64,000 bases of DNA from contig NC_092671.1 in the NCBI RefSeq assembly GCF_964355755.1, positions 18,380,001 through 18,444,000 on the forward strand, written 5' to 3'. Below the pieces are notes generated by a model. It searched no databases. It saw only the letters and a list, made by a program, of their open reading frames with translations, and was not told where the DNA came from. This document shows positions 1 through 11,349 of the stretch, piece after piece (the stretch's first letter is position 1; each line of letters begins with the position of its first letter). The position numbers and the translations under genes are program-made. This stretch comes from Antedon mediterranea. Taxonomy: Eukaryota; Echinodermata; Crinoidea; Comatulida; Antedonidae.

Positions 1-1078
1 GACGGCTCATTTGTTGATAGCTCTGTGGTTGATTGCTCAGTAGTTGATTGCTCAGTAGTTGAGGGGTCTGTTGTTGATAGCTTTGTGGTTAATGGCTCAG
101 TAGTTGAGGGCTCTGTAGTTGATGGCTCTGTAGTTGATGGCTCTGTAGTTGATGGCTCAGTAGTTGAGGGCTCTGTAGTTGATGGTTCAGTAGTTGAGGG
201 CTCAGTAGTTGATTGCTCAGTAGTTGAGGGGTCTGTTGTTGATAGCTTTATGGTTAATGGCTCAGTAGTTGAGGGCTCTGTAGTTGATGGCTCTGTAGTT
301 GATGGCTCAGTAGTTGAGGGCTCTGTAGTTGATTGTTCAGTAGTTAAGGGCTCTGTAGTTGATGGCTCAGTAGTTGAGGGCTCAGTAGTTGAGGGCTCCG
401 TTGTTGATGGTTCAGTGGTAGATCTTTCCGTAGTTGATGGCTCAGTAGTTGATGGCTCAGTAGTAGACTGTTCAGTAGTTGAGGGCTCTGTCGTTGATGG
501 TTCTGTAGTAGATGGTTCTGTAGTAGATGGTTCTGTAGTAGATGGTTCTGTAGTAGATGGTTCAGTTGTTGAGGGTTCAGTAGTCGATGGCTCTGTAGTA
601 GACGGCTCATTTGTTGATAGCTCTGTGGTTGATAGCTCTGTGGTTGATTGCTCAGTAGTTGATTGCTCAGTAGTTGAGGGCTCTGTAGTTGAGGGCTCAG
701 TAGTTGAGGGCTCTGTTGTTGATGGTTCAGTAGTTGATTGTTCAGTAGTTGAAGGCTCAGTAGTAGATTGTTCAGTAGTTGAAGGCTCAGTAGTTGATGA
801 CTCAGTAGTTGAAGGCTCAGTAGTTGATGACTCAGTAGTTGATGGCTCAGTAGTTGATGGCTCAGTAGTTGATGGCTCAGTAGTTGATGGCTCAGTAGTT
901 GATGGCTCTGTTGTTGATGGCTCTGTTGTTGATGGCTCTGTTGTTGATGGCTCTGTTGTTGATGGCTCTGTTGTTGATGGTTCAGTAGTTGATGGCTCTG
1001 TAGTTGATGGCTCTGTAGTATATGGCTCTGTAGTAGATGGTTCAGTAGTTGAGGGTTCTGTAGTAGATGGTTCTGGAG
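1..1078. repeat. 15-bp coding minisatellite
   Basis: The unit is ggctcagtagttgat with substitutions that are mostly silent or conservative in the minus-strand Thr-Thr-Glu-Pro-Ser frame. Homogeneous blocks (for example 900-965 with gttgttgatggctct, 500-560 with gtagtagatggttct) show recent local duplication, so the copy number is likely to vary between individuals. Confidence 0.9.
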
Positions 1079-1093
1079 GAACAATCGCTGAAC
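1..1093 (-). CDS. Thr/Ser/Pro-rich mucin-like exon (partial, runs off left edge)
   Basis: The stretch is an imperfect 15-bp tandem repeat. On the minus strand one frame stays open for its whole length and reads Thr-Thr-Glu-Pro-Ser over and over (about 70 units), with variants such as EQS, ELS, ERS and DPS. The exon appears to begin at 1093 after an acceptor (minus strand ...aatttcaaatccag), with a phase-1 start reading G-S-A-I-V-P-P-E-P-S-T-T. The same phase-1 junction is used by all exons of the two mucin-like genes at 39.6 and 59.6 kb, which also have Thr-rich repeats. Such segments are normally heavily O-glycosylated extracellular stalks. No cysteine module precedes the repeat here, unlike exon 3 of the other two genes, and I found no upstream exon on the minus strand. 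It could be a third paralogue or an unrelated mucin. The plus-strand VVDGS frame is much less protein-like. Confidence 0.6.
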
Positions 1094-2211
1094 CTGGATT
1101 TGAAATTTTAAGATAAAATGAATTAATAATTATGATATCTCTTTAGTATAGAGTTAAAAGTGAATCAGTTGGTTTAAAAATCATTAGTTTGATGTTTTGA
1201 ATTGTAGTAGTTGTGTCAAGAGATGTAACACAAACAATTAGGATTGGTACTAATAACTAATTAAATTTTCAACAGCGACAGCAACAATAATGATTATAAA
1301 TGGATATTTAATTCTTTGTTCCTTCCACAAAATGGTCTTTTGGACAGGTTGAGACCATGCATTATTGGAAGTAGAGATTTATATACAATTGAATTATGCA
1401 CAACTATTATCAATTTATAAATAAAAGATCACAAAATGTGCCTGAATTTAAACTTTCGTACTACTCTATACATACTAATACCAGTCTTGTTTATAATCAA
1501 TTCATATTTGAAAAAATGCGAGTTGGCATGCCGTATTTTTCATCTTTGGCATGCCTGGCATACCCACGTTTACAATATAGATGATAATCCCCGTGGTAAT
1601 TATAGCGACCTCTATGTCTGATGTACTGTATGGTATTTTTGTGCATCCCAATGTGTAACAGTTACAATGCAAAAAGAATTAGCCGTGTGAGACTTGACAT
1701 GAATAAAACCATTTTTGAGTGGTCACTTAGGGCTACAGTCTCGGGCAACTTACAGGATAAAGTTGCTGTCATTGCTGTTTTAACATTATATACACATGCG
1801 GACAATATCCAACAACTTTTATCCGTGTTGCTTTTCACATGATTAAATCCATTTTTTACCCCTCCTATTTGGTGTCCCCAGGGAAAATGTACAGGTCTGA
1901 TATGACCCGACAGCAATATTGATTATTGAATCTTAGTTATATATCTACATAATCAGCCCATCAAACCTTTTGTGGCTTTTCACATGAACAAACTTTCTGG
2001 GCGCCCTGTCTATTATGAAAAAAACAAAAGTGGGTCAAACCTAACCAAAAAAAAAAAGAAACAACATTAACTATTATCTTGAGCCTAACTATTAGGGGAG
2101 GAGGGGGAGATACACTATTTGAAAATAGGCGAAATATATTGATTTAATCCCAGATTGAATTAGAAGAAACAAATAATTTTTTGAACCAGGGAAGGGTACT
2201 CTTCATTAAAG

Positions 2212-2463
2212 GATCGTTCACATTTGTTCCGGTAAAAAAAATCGAACGTCAATTTTTCGTTTTCACGAAACTCCACACGACAATGTGATTACATTTTTTT
2301 TTTTTTTTTTTTTTTTTTAAATGCGCCTTGAGCACTCTTGAGTGGTATGTGCGCTTTAAAAATCCTGTTATTATTATTATTATTACACGCGTGAAAACGA
2401 AACATTGACGTTCGATTTGCCGGCGCCGGACCCGTGCCGGAACAGGTGTGAAAGACCCTTGAT
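2212..2463. mobile_element. MITE with long terminal inverted repeats, interrupted by a CR1 tail
   Basis: The left arm (aaggatcgttcacatttg, then a run containing tcgaacgtcaat and cgttttcacg) is matched in reverse by the right arm (cgtgaaaacgaaacattgac ... tgtgaaagaccctt). The arms are about 60 bp. The middle is a poly-T/CR1 3' fragment inserted later. No coding capacity, so it must have been moved by another element's transposase. Confidence 0.6.
2316..2395 (+). mobile_element. CR1-type LINE 3' terminal fragment
   Basis: aaatgcgccttgagcactct, then gagtggtatgtgcgcttta and a (ATT)n tail, is the same as the 3' end of the large CR1 element near 51.1 kb. Only the last 80 bp are present, a typical severely 5'-truncated insertion. 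Confidence 0.75.
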
Positions 2464-3129
2464 GATAGAACCGAAAATAAAACGTTGTATATTAGAAATT
2501 TATGATTATCATCAAACGAAAAAAGGAGAACTAATTATTCACTCCCTAAAAAAATTGAATATGTCATTTTAATGTCGCATAATAATTATTCACTTCAACC
2601 AAAAACTGGATCGAAAAAAAAATTATTTTCCTGAAAGAAATGTAATTTAAATCAAACAATATCTAAATTGTCTGTCAGACAATGGTTTTTGGTTGAAATT
2701 AACATATTCTTTTGGTTTTTTTTTTATAAGTGGAATTATAATAATTTTTTCTACAGACGTGAATAACTTGATTAAAACAAAATGGGCTATTCAAGGTCTG
2801 ATTTTCAGGGTTATTGGGACAATAGACCTACATCTTCAAGGAAATAAATAGGGTATACTGTATTAACTTGTGAACGCGAAAGGAAAGCATGGTGGATTGA
2901 AAGAGACCTTTTGAAGATTATTGTCCTCAAAAACATGAAAACTGAAGATTAATAAAATCAGACTTTGAATAGGTAATTTTTCATTAAGGATAAGGGTTGA
3001 TTTCCCGCATGATCGTAAATAAAACGGTACTGGGTTTCGTCTAATAGCGTTCTTGCTCTCAAATAGTCATGCATACATAGAAGTACTGATGAAAATAGGA
3101 TATACGATGTTTGATTATAATTATAGATA

Positions 3130-3980
3130 CTAGAGGGTTCGCTCGCTTCGCTCGCGCACCCTCTACTGGGTGTACCCGAATGGTTCTCGAAAACATGACC
3201 AACGCCTCTGGAAATTGAAGCCCGGGTGACACCTATGCATATGACTGATGAGTGATGCATGTTTATTTTGTGATGTTTTGCACCTAAATTTTATTAAAAG
3301 ATTAATAAATAGAATAAATAATTAGTTCAATTAGCCTCCTACAGTAACATTGAATCGCACCTAAATTTGATAAAATGATTAATAAATAGCATAAATAATT
3401 AGTTCAATTACTGATCAAATTTAATTTCACGTAAAGTAAAGGCCTTTATAATTAATTAGTTGAATATCTAGGCTAAAACAAATAAATTGTAGTTCACGAT
3501 TCAGTTGAATCACTAAAATCACATTATAGTTCACGTAAAAGTAAGGCCTTCAATAAAAGTTAAATTACTAAAACAAATTGTAGTTGACGTAAAGTATATG
3601 TCTTTAATCAATATAACTGATTAGTTGAATATCTAAAACAAATTAATTTCAGTAGTTCACGATACGTTGAACCACTAAAATATTTTTGTGTTTAATATTG
3701 AATGGCGCCACCAACGGCCATTTTGCCGGAAGTGACGGACCCGAAAGTCAGTTGAACAACAGCGCGAGTGTGTGAAAATAACCATGTGATATCCACAAAT
3801 TTTGATAGGTAACGCTAACATTTTTTTTTAGACAAAAATGGAACAATAGCGTCGATGTGAAAACTAATGTTATCAAATCTACGTTTCGCGGTACATCTGA
3901 GATAGATAAGGTAGGTATCCAAGGCGGAGTTTTTGCATTGTGCTCGCCTATGTCAGAATTAACCATAATTTGTATATAGA
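3130..3980 (-). mobile_element. Non-autonomous Helitron-like element
   Basis: On the minus strand the element starts A|TCTATATACAAATTATGG at 3980 and ends with a GC-rich hairpin containing gcgagcgaagcgagcg followed by CTAG|T at 3130. A 5' TC, a 3' hairpin plus CTRR and insertion between A and T without target duplication are the Helitron hallmarks. The 851 bp hold no Rep/helicase frame. The first 350 bp match the copy at 16030. Confidence 0.7.
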
Positions 3981-5434
3981 TGCGACTATATTTAAATGAT
4001 GTTCCGCATATTATAGATAGGAAGATGATGATGGTGGTTGGATGAAATGATCTTGTATATCGATTAAGACCGTCATGTGATAAATTGGTTAATCCATTAT
4101 TTTATATATATTTAATTGTTGTTATGATTATAATATTAATAAAAAAATAGAAGAAGACTATCCCCGATGATAATGCAGCATATGGGTCTGGGGTGGATGA
4201 GGCTAGTCTAGATTTTGAAGATAGGTCTTTAGGCTACTTTTTTAGCACTTAATTTTTAAATTATTAGGCTCTGGGCCTGTGTTAATTTCTAAATCAAAAT
4301 GATTCGAAAACATTATGTTGCTCAAAGTAATTGCTGACGATTTCTATAACTCAGTGAAAAATATAAATTCAATGGAAAATTACTGAAAAAAATGACAGTG
4401 CTGTAAACATTTTGTTTATGGCGTCAGAAATTTACAATTTACACAGGCGAGCGTGAACGGTAATAAAAATATAGATTGTTATTCCTTATGACCATTTTAC
4501 ACACAACAACAACGCGTCGGGCGTTTCTCATACAGACAAGCTACGCGGTTTTCCGCTTCTCCTCATATGTGTAAATTGGCAAAATTTACAAACATCAATT
4601 TGGGAATTCACAGTAATAGGTATATCAAATCGCAGGTTTTCTAAATATTGTTGTTCGGCACAATTACGTAGGTTGAAAAAAAATTAGTTTACTTGTTTGT
4701 CGCAAAAAATACTTTGTAGGTACAGGTTCATCATGTTAGTGCAATATTTGCCGCTTCGATTTTGGCTAGAACGGTATGGCTAGTTGTGGTATCGGTAGAA
4801 TCGGGTTCAACCAGTGAAGTACCAATAATTAAAAGATAATTTGATATTTTTGGAGGAAATGATGATCCTAGATGAAACCTACAAAAAATGGACGATATAA
4901 TGAACTAATTACATTTAAATTTACATTAATATCAGTTTGGTTTTGGTTACATGATGTAAAAATAAAACCTATTTATCGATTTATATAATTTTTGGATGTG
5001 GTGATTCATTTATTTTGACACAAAGGCAAATTGTTTTACTTTTACGAACTATTTTAAAACCATTGAAAGAAGAAAAAAATATTTGTGATATTAATGATTA
5101 TAAGCCAGTTTTGTGCGTTGGCATACAGTAGGCCTACTATAATTCTCATGAATTAGTTTTTAACACGCCCATGACTAATTAATTTTAAGCGTATTCAGAT
5201 AATTTACAATTAGGCTATACAAAGGCAATCCTGGTTAAAGATGTATTGTCGTACGCACCCCCCCCCCCCCCTCCCTAAAATAAAGATTAATAAAATCAGA
5301 CTTTAAATAGGCCATTTTGCAGTTTTAATAAAGTTGTTCACTTCTGTAATCCCCCAAATTTACAAGTGTAAACGTAATAAAACTCCTTTGCCTATTTTTA
5401 AGAATTACATGTTGTGCCGCATACCCCGAAGAAT

Positions 5435-5832
5435 AAAACAACATCGCTTTCTTCAAAAACTTACCTTGTCTTAATATCATAAACAGTAAAAGGAGTTTAA
5501 TAAATCTTCCTAAAATGTATTTAATTCCCATAATGTAAAGTTAATATGTTCGTACACTATCACATAGTAAAATAAACGCACTTCATCCGATTAACTGTTT
5601 AAGGCAAGTCAGGTTTTGCATCGATGATGCTATGTCAAATTGATAATAAAAGAGAAATTACAATATAGACGTTTTGTTGAACCTTGATCAACCCTTTCGA
5701 AACCCTGTGTTAATCCGTAATCCGATGTCGCGCTTCAATTATTCATAAAAAAAAACAACAATCGCTTTTTTCAAAACTTACCTTGTCTTAATACCATAAA
5801 CAGTAAAGGAGTTTAATAAATCTTCCTAAAAT
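5435..5832. repeat. Direct duplication of an ~80-bp segment
   Basis: 5435-5517 and 5752-5832 are nearly the same (both contain cttaccttgtcttaata and gagtttaataaatcttcct), about 315 bp apart. Origin not recognised. Confidence 0.6.
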
Positions 5833-5882
5833 GAGATATATATTATATATATATATTATATTATATATATTTATATATATAT

Positions 5883-6078
5883 ACGTTAAGTCTGGAAAAG
5901 AAGTAAAAACTACAGTTTGGTCTCTACAGGCTTGTTTCGTGAATGCTAATTTTACAAGAAGTAAATGTGCTTATAAGCAGCGTTGTAATTGATTCTTCTC
6001 ATTATAGTCTCCTGATGAGTGAGTTGCACGACTCACAAAACAAGCCTGTAGAGACCAAACTGTTTTTACTTCTTTTCC
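5883..6078. mobile_element. Inverted repeat with Penelope-like terminal sequence
   Basis: The left arm (5883-5940, acgttaagtctggaaaagaa ... cttgtttcg) is the reverse complement of the right arm (6035-6089, aaacaagcctgtagagacc ... cttttccagacttaacgt). The right arm is preceded by CTGATGA and a perfect GTGAGT/ACTCAC stem, a near-hammerhead layout, as found in terminal repeats of Penelope-like retroelements. Assignment to that class is by resemblance only. Confidence 0.55.
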
Positions 6079-6148
6079 AGACTTAACGTATATTTTAGCT
6101 CTACTTTACCGTATTGAGCACTTTCTAGACGGTTACATTGAACCGAAC

Positions 6149-6155
<7 letters not shown>

Positions 6156-6206
<51 letters not shown>
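6156..6206. repeat. (TA)n microsatellite
   Basis: About 25 TA units inside the left copy of the hammerhead dimer. Confidence 0.95.
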
Positions 6207-6209
<3 letters not shown>

Positions 6210-6336
6210 TACAAAGCACGCTCGTTGAGCTTGCTGTGCACCCTTTGTGTTCATAATCAGTGTACATGTCCCGCATACCTGGCTCAGCCTATATTGTTGT
6301 GCCAGTTCTGCGGTACATATCATTTCAAAACATGAG

Positions 6337-6381
6337 CTGCACTGACGAGATCTAATAAGATCGAAACAGTACTGTCTGCAG
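6337..6381 (+). ncRNA. Hammerhead ribozyme, type I, copy 1
   Basis: Every core element is present. Stem I is CTGCA (6337-6341) pairing with TGCAG (6377-6381). The core CTGACGA is at 6342-6348. Stem II is GATC/GATC with loop TAATAA. GAAA is at 6363-6366. Stem III is ACAG/CTGT with a 2-nt loop. The cleavage triplet is GTC, with the cut predicted after C6376. A stem III this short favours action as a dimer, in line with the second copy 285 bp on. Confidence 0.88.
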
Positions 6382-6621
6382 ATTGGATATTACGATCCTC
6401 TACTTTCTGTTATATACATATGTAGTATGTTGTTTTGTAGAGCACTCTTTAGTTCGAAACGGTGCATTTTTGTTGTGAATACTATTAGCATTTTGCAAAG
6501 CACGCCCGTTGAGCTTGTGCACTCTTTGTGTTCATAACAGTGTACGGTACCATGTCCCGCATACCTGGCTCAGCCTATATATTGTGCCAGTTCTGCGGTA
6601 CATTTCATTTCGAAACCTGAG

Positions 6622-6666
6622 CTGCACTGACGAGATCTAATAAGATCGAAACAGTACTGTCTGCAG
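6622..6666 (+). ncRNA. Hammerhead ribozyme, type I, copy 2
   Basis: Identical to copy 1 across the 45-nt catalytic core, with the cut predicted after C6661. Sequence upstream of stem I differs slightly between the copies (cctgag against catgag), so the two are separate copies with a conserved ribozyme and not a perfect recent duplication. Confidence 0.88.
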
Positions 6667-6669
6667 ATT

Positions 6670-6672
<3 letters not shown>

Positions 6673-6735
<63 letters not shown>
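6673..6735. repeat. (TA)n microsatellite
   Basis: About 31 TA units directly after the second hammerhead copy. Confidence 0.95.
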
Positions 6736-6739
<4 letters not shown>

Positions 6740-6890
6740 CATAATCTGTTTTTTTTAAACCATATTTAATGAGGGTGATCCATCCAGCAATTGCTGATCA
6801 TTAGGGACCCTCAGAGGTTCACAAGACAAACATATACACAAGATGCTCTACATAAACAAAGTCTTATTACAAGTCTTTGGGAGTGGAGTT

Positions 6891-7405
6891 GTAATTTTCT
6901 CATTGACATGTGACAGGACTTGAACCCAGGATCCGTGGAGTGGTAGCCAAGTGTCATAATATTATGTTTCTACATTCCTATGGTTAGATAATGGATGTTT
7001 TAGACTATATGTCTGCTAAATTTATAAGCCAATCATATGGTAATATTTTGGAGGGAAACTTTTGGAGGGAACATATTTTCCTCCTCTGAAGCCCTCATTT
7101 GCATGTTGAGTATATAAAGGAAATGTTATAGATTTTGAGTAGAAGAGATAATAATATCATAGTAGAAAGACGTGTAAAGCATAGAGAAGAAAGCTCTAGA
7201 CTGGTAGAAAGTTGTATTGTAATAGTAATACGGAGTTACAAGAAATAAAAGTTGATATAGTAGAATATACTATTTGTATGAGAAATTATTTAGTCTGTGT
7301 ACGGTCTCGTGGATTAATACGCCAGAGAAAGCATACGCTCGGAACCGACTCTAATAAATTCACTACACCAAGCATCATAACCACCAAGCCACAACTCCAC
7401 TCCTA
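6891..7405. mobile_element. Possible solo LTR or inverted-end element
   Basis: A 13-bp sequence (ggagtggagttgt, 6891) is repeated in inverse at 7393-7405. Between lie a TATA-like gtatataaagg and an aataaa. No coding frame. An LTR with TG...CA just inside the 13-mers is possible but not proven. Confidence 0.3.
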
Positions 7406-8450
7406 AAATCTCAACAAGGCTAATCTATTTTACTTGATGTTTCAAGATCAACAGTTACACATTTAAAAACAAAATATGCAACCGTTAGTGAATTCGTCTA
7501 CGAAATAATACAGGGGGAAGCGTAGGCCGCCATAGTTGTTAGTTATTTTATGATGATAATGGACAAATAAAGCATTTTAGTATTAGTAACACTTTTTTAG
7601 AAACATGTGAAGGTTAGGCCTAATTAATTAAAAACCAAAATTAAAGGTCGATTTGTATATAGGTCCTAAACAGGATTTGATTAATCAAATATATTTATAG
7701 AAATGATGATAAACTAGATTTTAATTGATCATATTGACGAATACAAAATACGTTACAGGTCTACGTTAAAACAAGTGGATTATGATAATGATTGAAATAG
7801 GCCTGTTATCATTATCATTTCATACGGTACCAGATAATCAGATTTATCAAACTGTCTAAGCAAAAGATAAACTATGTGTTAAGTGAAGTAAAATTATTTT
7901 ATTGTAAATGCCAAGGCTCTCTGAACTATCAACATTAATAATAAAGGAAAACACACTATTTCCTCTTTCAAACCAACCATTGTCGTTGAATTCAAGTTGA
8001 TTAACACCAATACTAATTTATTGACATGCACGATTTAGTGGCACTCAAACCAGAAAGGTGCGTCAAATCATCCAATTTTAATATGAAAGCAACCAATTAC
8101 AATACAAACCACAAAGCCAATTTCTATGGAATGGTGAAAAGTCAGTCAATTATTTGAAAAAACCCCATAGTTTCAATATATAACAAGCTGTATTTAAACT
8201 AACATTCAATAAATTTGTGATTCCAAAACGTGAGAATATTTTGGTGTTGCGGTTTGTCATGCCAGAACCCTCCTCTGAAAATTGGACTGATAAGTATTGT
8301 CTGGAAATGCTTATGATATGCTCATAATCTACATATAATGATAATAATAATATTTTATTTATTCAGCAGGTTATATCATGGACAATCTTAATAAATGTTA
8401 TTATTTTAAGTCATTGAAAAATTCTAAAGTAACATCATGAAAAGGTCATT

Positions 8451-9985
8451 ATTACACAAGGCCTGTGCTTACTTAAACCAAATATTTTAAAATCATGTGC
8501 AATGCAGTTATCGTATATTTTCTCAATTATTTTTAATTTGTGTTTCACAACTAGTTCACTTCCAGAAACATGGAAACAATCATCTATTGTTCCTATTCCA
8601 AAAAGCCGTGTTATTAAGTATATGAATGATCTCAGGCCAGTTGCCTTAACATCAGTTGTAGGTAAAATATGTGAAAAAATTGTTTTAAAATGCTTAAAAC
8701 CAATAGTCACTACGCATACTGATCCCATGCAATTTGCATACAGAAGTGCTCGGAGCACAGAAGATGCGATTGTCGTTAAACTTGAAAGGCTGTATCGTCA
8801 TTTAGATAAAACAAAGGTTGGAAATTCAGCCGTGTTATGTATTACGACTTCTCCTCTGCGTTTAACACTATTCAACCCCATTTACTAGTAGATAAGCTGT
8901 GTAAGATGGCCATTCCCCTTAATTTGATTCTTTTTATTCTGAATTTTCTAACAAACAGAAAGCAGTATGTGAAGCTTAGCCCAACAGTATGTTCTGATGT
9001 TAGTGTTTCCAATACAGGTGCGCCACAAGGCACTGTATTAGCCCCTTTTTTGTTTACCTTGTATACAAGTGATTATAGATCTAAATATGATTCTTGCCCA
9101 GTTGTACGATTTGCTGACGATACGGCGATGATTGGCTTGATTCAGAAGGACGATTGCACTTCATATTTAAATGAGATTAATAATTTTGTAAAATATAGTA
9201 ATTATAACTTTTTAGAATTGAATTTTGAAAAAACAAAGGAAATGATTATAGATTTTAGAAAGAAAACGAATAAATGTGATCTAGTTGACATAATGGGTAG
9301 ACAAATTCAGAGGGTGGAAACATATAAATATCTGGGGGTTGTATTTAACAATAAATTGATGTGGAGTAACCACTTGGATCTCGTTATGAAGAAAGTAAAT
9401 ACTAGAATGTACTGTTTAAGACAACTAAACAAGTTCAGTGTAAATAATAATATTTTGATTACATTCTATCAGTCTATTATTGTTGGGGTTTGGAAATATT
9501 GTATTGCAGGGTGGGGTGGAAATGTTACAGATGGAGATAAGGGTAGAATTGATTGTGTGGTAAGAAGGGTTGAGAGGATGTCTGGTTAGTGTCAGCAGTC
9601 GGTGGATTCAGTTTATTGCGAGAACCTGGACAGGCTTTTTGGGATGGTGTTGAGGGATGAAAGTCATCCTGTGAATTCCGATTTAGGCAGTTTCAGGAGT
9701 GCTCGTAGTGGAAGATTGCGATCCGCGGCTGCTGACACAAACCGATATCTTTTCTCCTTTCTGCCCACAGGTATCAGGAGACATCAGCGACATCCATCCA
9801 GATGAGCACCATGAAATAATATGTAATAATATGTTCTTGTTGTGAGTTTTTAATATTGGTATTGTTGTATTGTCATGTTATTTTATATATTGTAATTATG
9901 ATGTATTTGAAGACGAGCAATGTAAATTTTCTCCTTGTGGGAACGAATAAAGATTATACTTGATACTTGATACTTGATACTTGCT
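8451..9985 (+). pseudogene. 5'-truncated, frameshifted LINE reverse transcriptase
   Basis: The first frame (8502-8888) carries the RT start (LPETWKQSSIVPIPK, then DLRPVALTSVVGKICEK). A frameshift near 8840 moves the reading to 8837-9589, which holds DFSSAFNTIQPHLL, GAPQGTVLAPFLF and the catalytic FADDT. A third piece follows at 9602-9805. The endonuclease half is missing. The 3' end is cgaataaagattatacttga with a (TTGATAC)n tail at 9956-9983, typical of Rex/CR1-related LINEs that end in short repeats. It is dead. Confidence 0.85.
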
Positions 9986-10222
9986 TTATGATGTTGTTGC
10001 AAAGGTTTCTATTGTGTAATTAACAGTAGAATGTTATCCAGTCAGAGCTACCCTTTCATCTGCCTATTATAACAATTTAAAAATCACTACATCATTATGT
10101 TCTTTTATTTCATTTAGAGACTATAAACAACCACTGACTTCTACACAATAGGAAAGCTAGTATAGTCTAATCATGTGTACTTGAAATAGCCTCATTGTTT
10201 ACCTGAAGGTAATGCCACTTAA

Positions 10223-11049
10223 GCCTCTTTCTCACAGATGTGCCTGCAATATACCGGTACAGTGCTGGCGTCGTGCCGGTATCGTTACCGGCATATACCC
10301 ATTCTCATCGGACTATCGTGCCGGAAATATAACCGGTATATACCGGCTTTCTGTGAGAAAGGAGTCGGGCATATTATTCGGCCAATAAAAAGTCTCTGAC
10401 AAAATAATTATTGAGGGCGTCCTTTATTGTTATTATTTTTGTCTAGCGATGATATGGCGGCGAATGTTAAGTTACAGATTATTATCTTCCTTTATAGCAT
10501 ATTTATGCAATACATGCTATGTACAGTATATTGTGCATATATTATACAGGTATAGCAATTAATTTGCCGTCATCGGCAATCTGTAAAACACCTTAGAAGG
10601 CTGTAGGCCTACAATTTACAAGGCGACGAAAGGTCAGGCACCAACAAACAAAGAGCTATATGGCTGGCCTAGCCTAGCGGCCTATATAGATTATGCTACA
10701 AATTTCTTCTTGTCCCCTTATTTTAAGCAGCTCTCTTATCTCATTATCCCTCCAGTTCGACATTATTATTGTTAATTGAATAGGCGCCAAAGTGATACAC
10801 TTGACTGCGCAAGGTGTCAAAGCCTCGACGGGGAACCCCGGAATACAACGGCAATACGTTCTCACAGAATGCCCGTCTAGCATTGCGGGGAATATCCCTA
10901 GAATATTACTAGGTCTAAAGCAGGTCATGTCGATGCCGGCATGGTGCCGGCATGATGCCAAGACGACCCGTTCTCACAGAAAACCATACCGGCATGGTAA
11001 TGGTATATTCCCGCAATATTCCTGGCACACAACTCTGTGAGAAAGGGGC
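10223..11049. mobile_element. TIR element with TTAA-like flank, containing a shorter related MITE
   Basis: The left end gcctctttctcacaga is matched in inverse by tctgtgagaaaggggc at the right. TTAA precedes the left end and TTTA follows the right. An internal tctgtgagaaaggag at 10350-10365 closes a 143-bp MITE that uses the same left end. Interior is full of short palindromic accggtat/gccggcat words. Non-coding. Confidence 0.55.
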
Positions 11050-11349
11050 TTTATTGTACAAAATGTCAAAGAGAAATTACAATTGTATTGTGAATACTAT
11101 GCATCATACATTCCTGTGGTACATTTTAGAAGAGGTGCAGGATTGGTCCTTTTATTTTTAGTCCCTGTGGTCTGTTACTGCTGGCCAAATAAACAGTTTA
11201 TTTAAAAATTTTAATTTTAAGACCGTTCACATTTCTGCTAATTTTGTGCTCAAATAACCGTTTAAATTTGTGGCTGGTCGTGGAAAAAATGAACATTAAA
11301 CAAAATGCAATGCAATCAAATAACCGTTATTTTTCGTTTAAGATTTTCA

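Larger units (their letters stand above)
6091..6672 (+). mobile_element. Dimeric hammerhead-bearing unit (retrozyme-like)
   Basis: Two copies of a unit lie head to tail. The second, between the two predicted cleavage sites (6377-6661), is 285 bp. The first is recognisable from about 6207 to 6376 (both copies share caaagcacg, gcatacctggctcagcctat and ttctgcggtacat), and its left part is interrupted by a (TA)n tract. Each unit ends in a complete hammerhead ribozyme. Head-to-tail units of 170-400 bp with type I hammerheads and short stem III are what is described for metazoan retrozymes, which yield small circular RNAs. No protein is encoded. Confidence 0.7.

Noticed and set aside
344-1084. 246-codon minus-strand frame with Gln/Leu/His repeats
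   Set aside because: Another frame of the same 15-bp repeat; its composition is like no known mucin and it has no splice context.
25-1116. 363-codon plus-strand frame with Val-Val-Asp-Gly-Ser repeats
   Set aside because: Any 15-bp repeat keeps frames open. The minus-strand Thr-Thr-Glu-Pro-Ser frame has a splice acceptor in the right phase and matches two other genes, so the plus frame is taken as a shadow.
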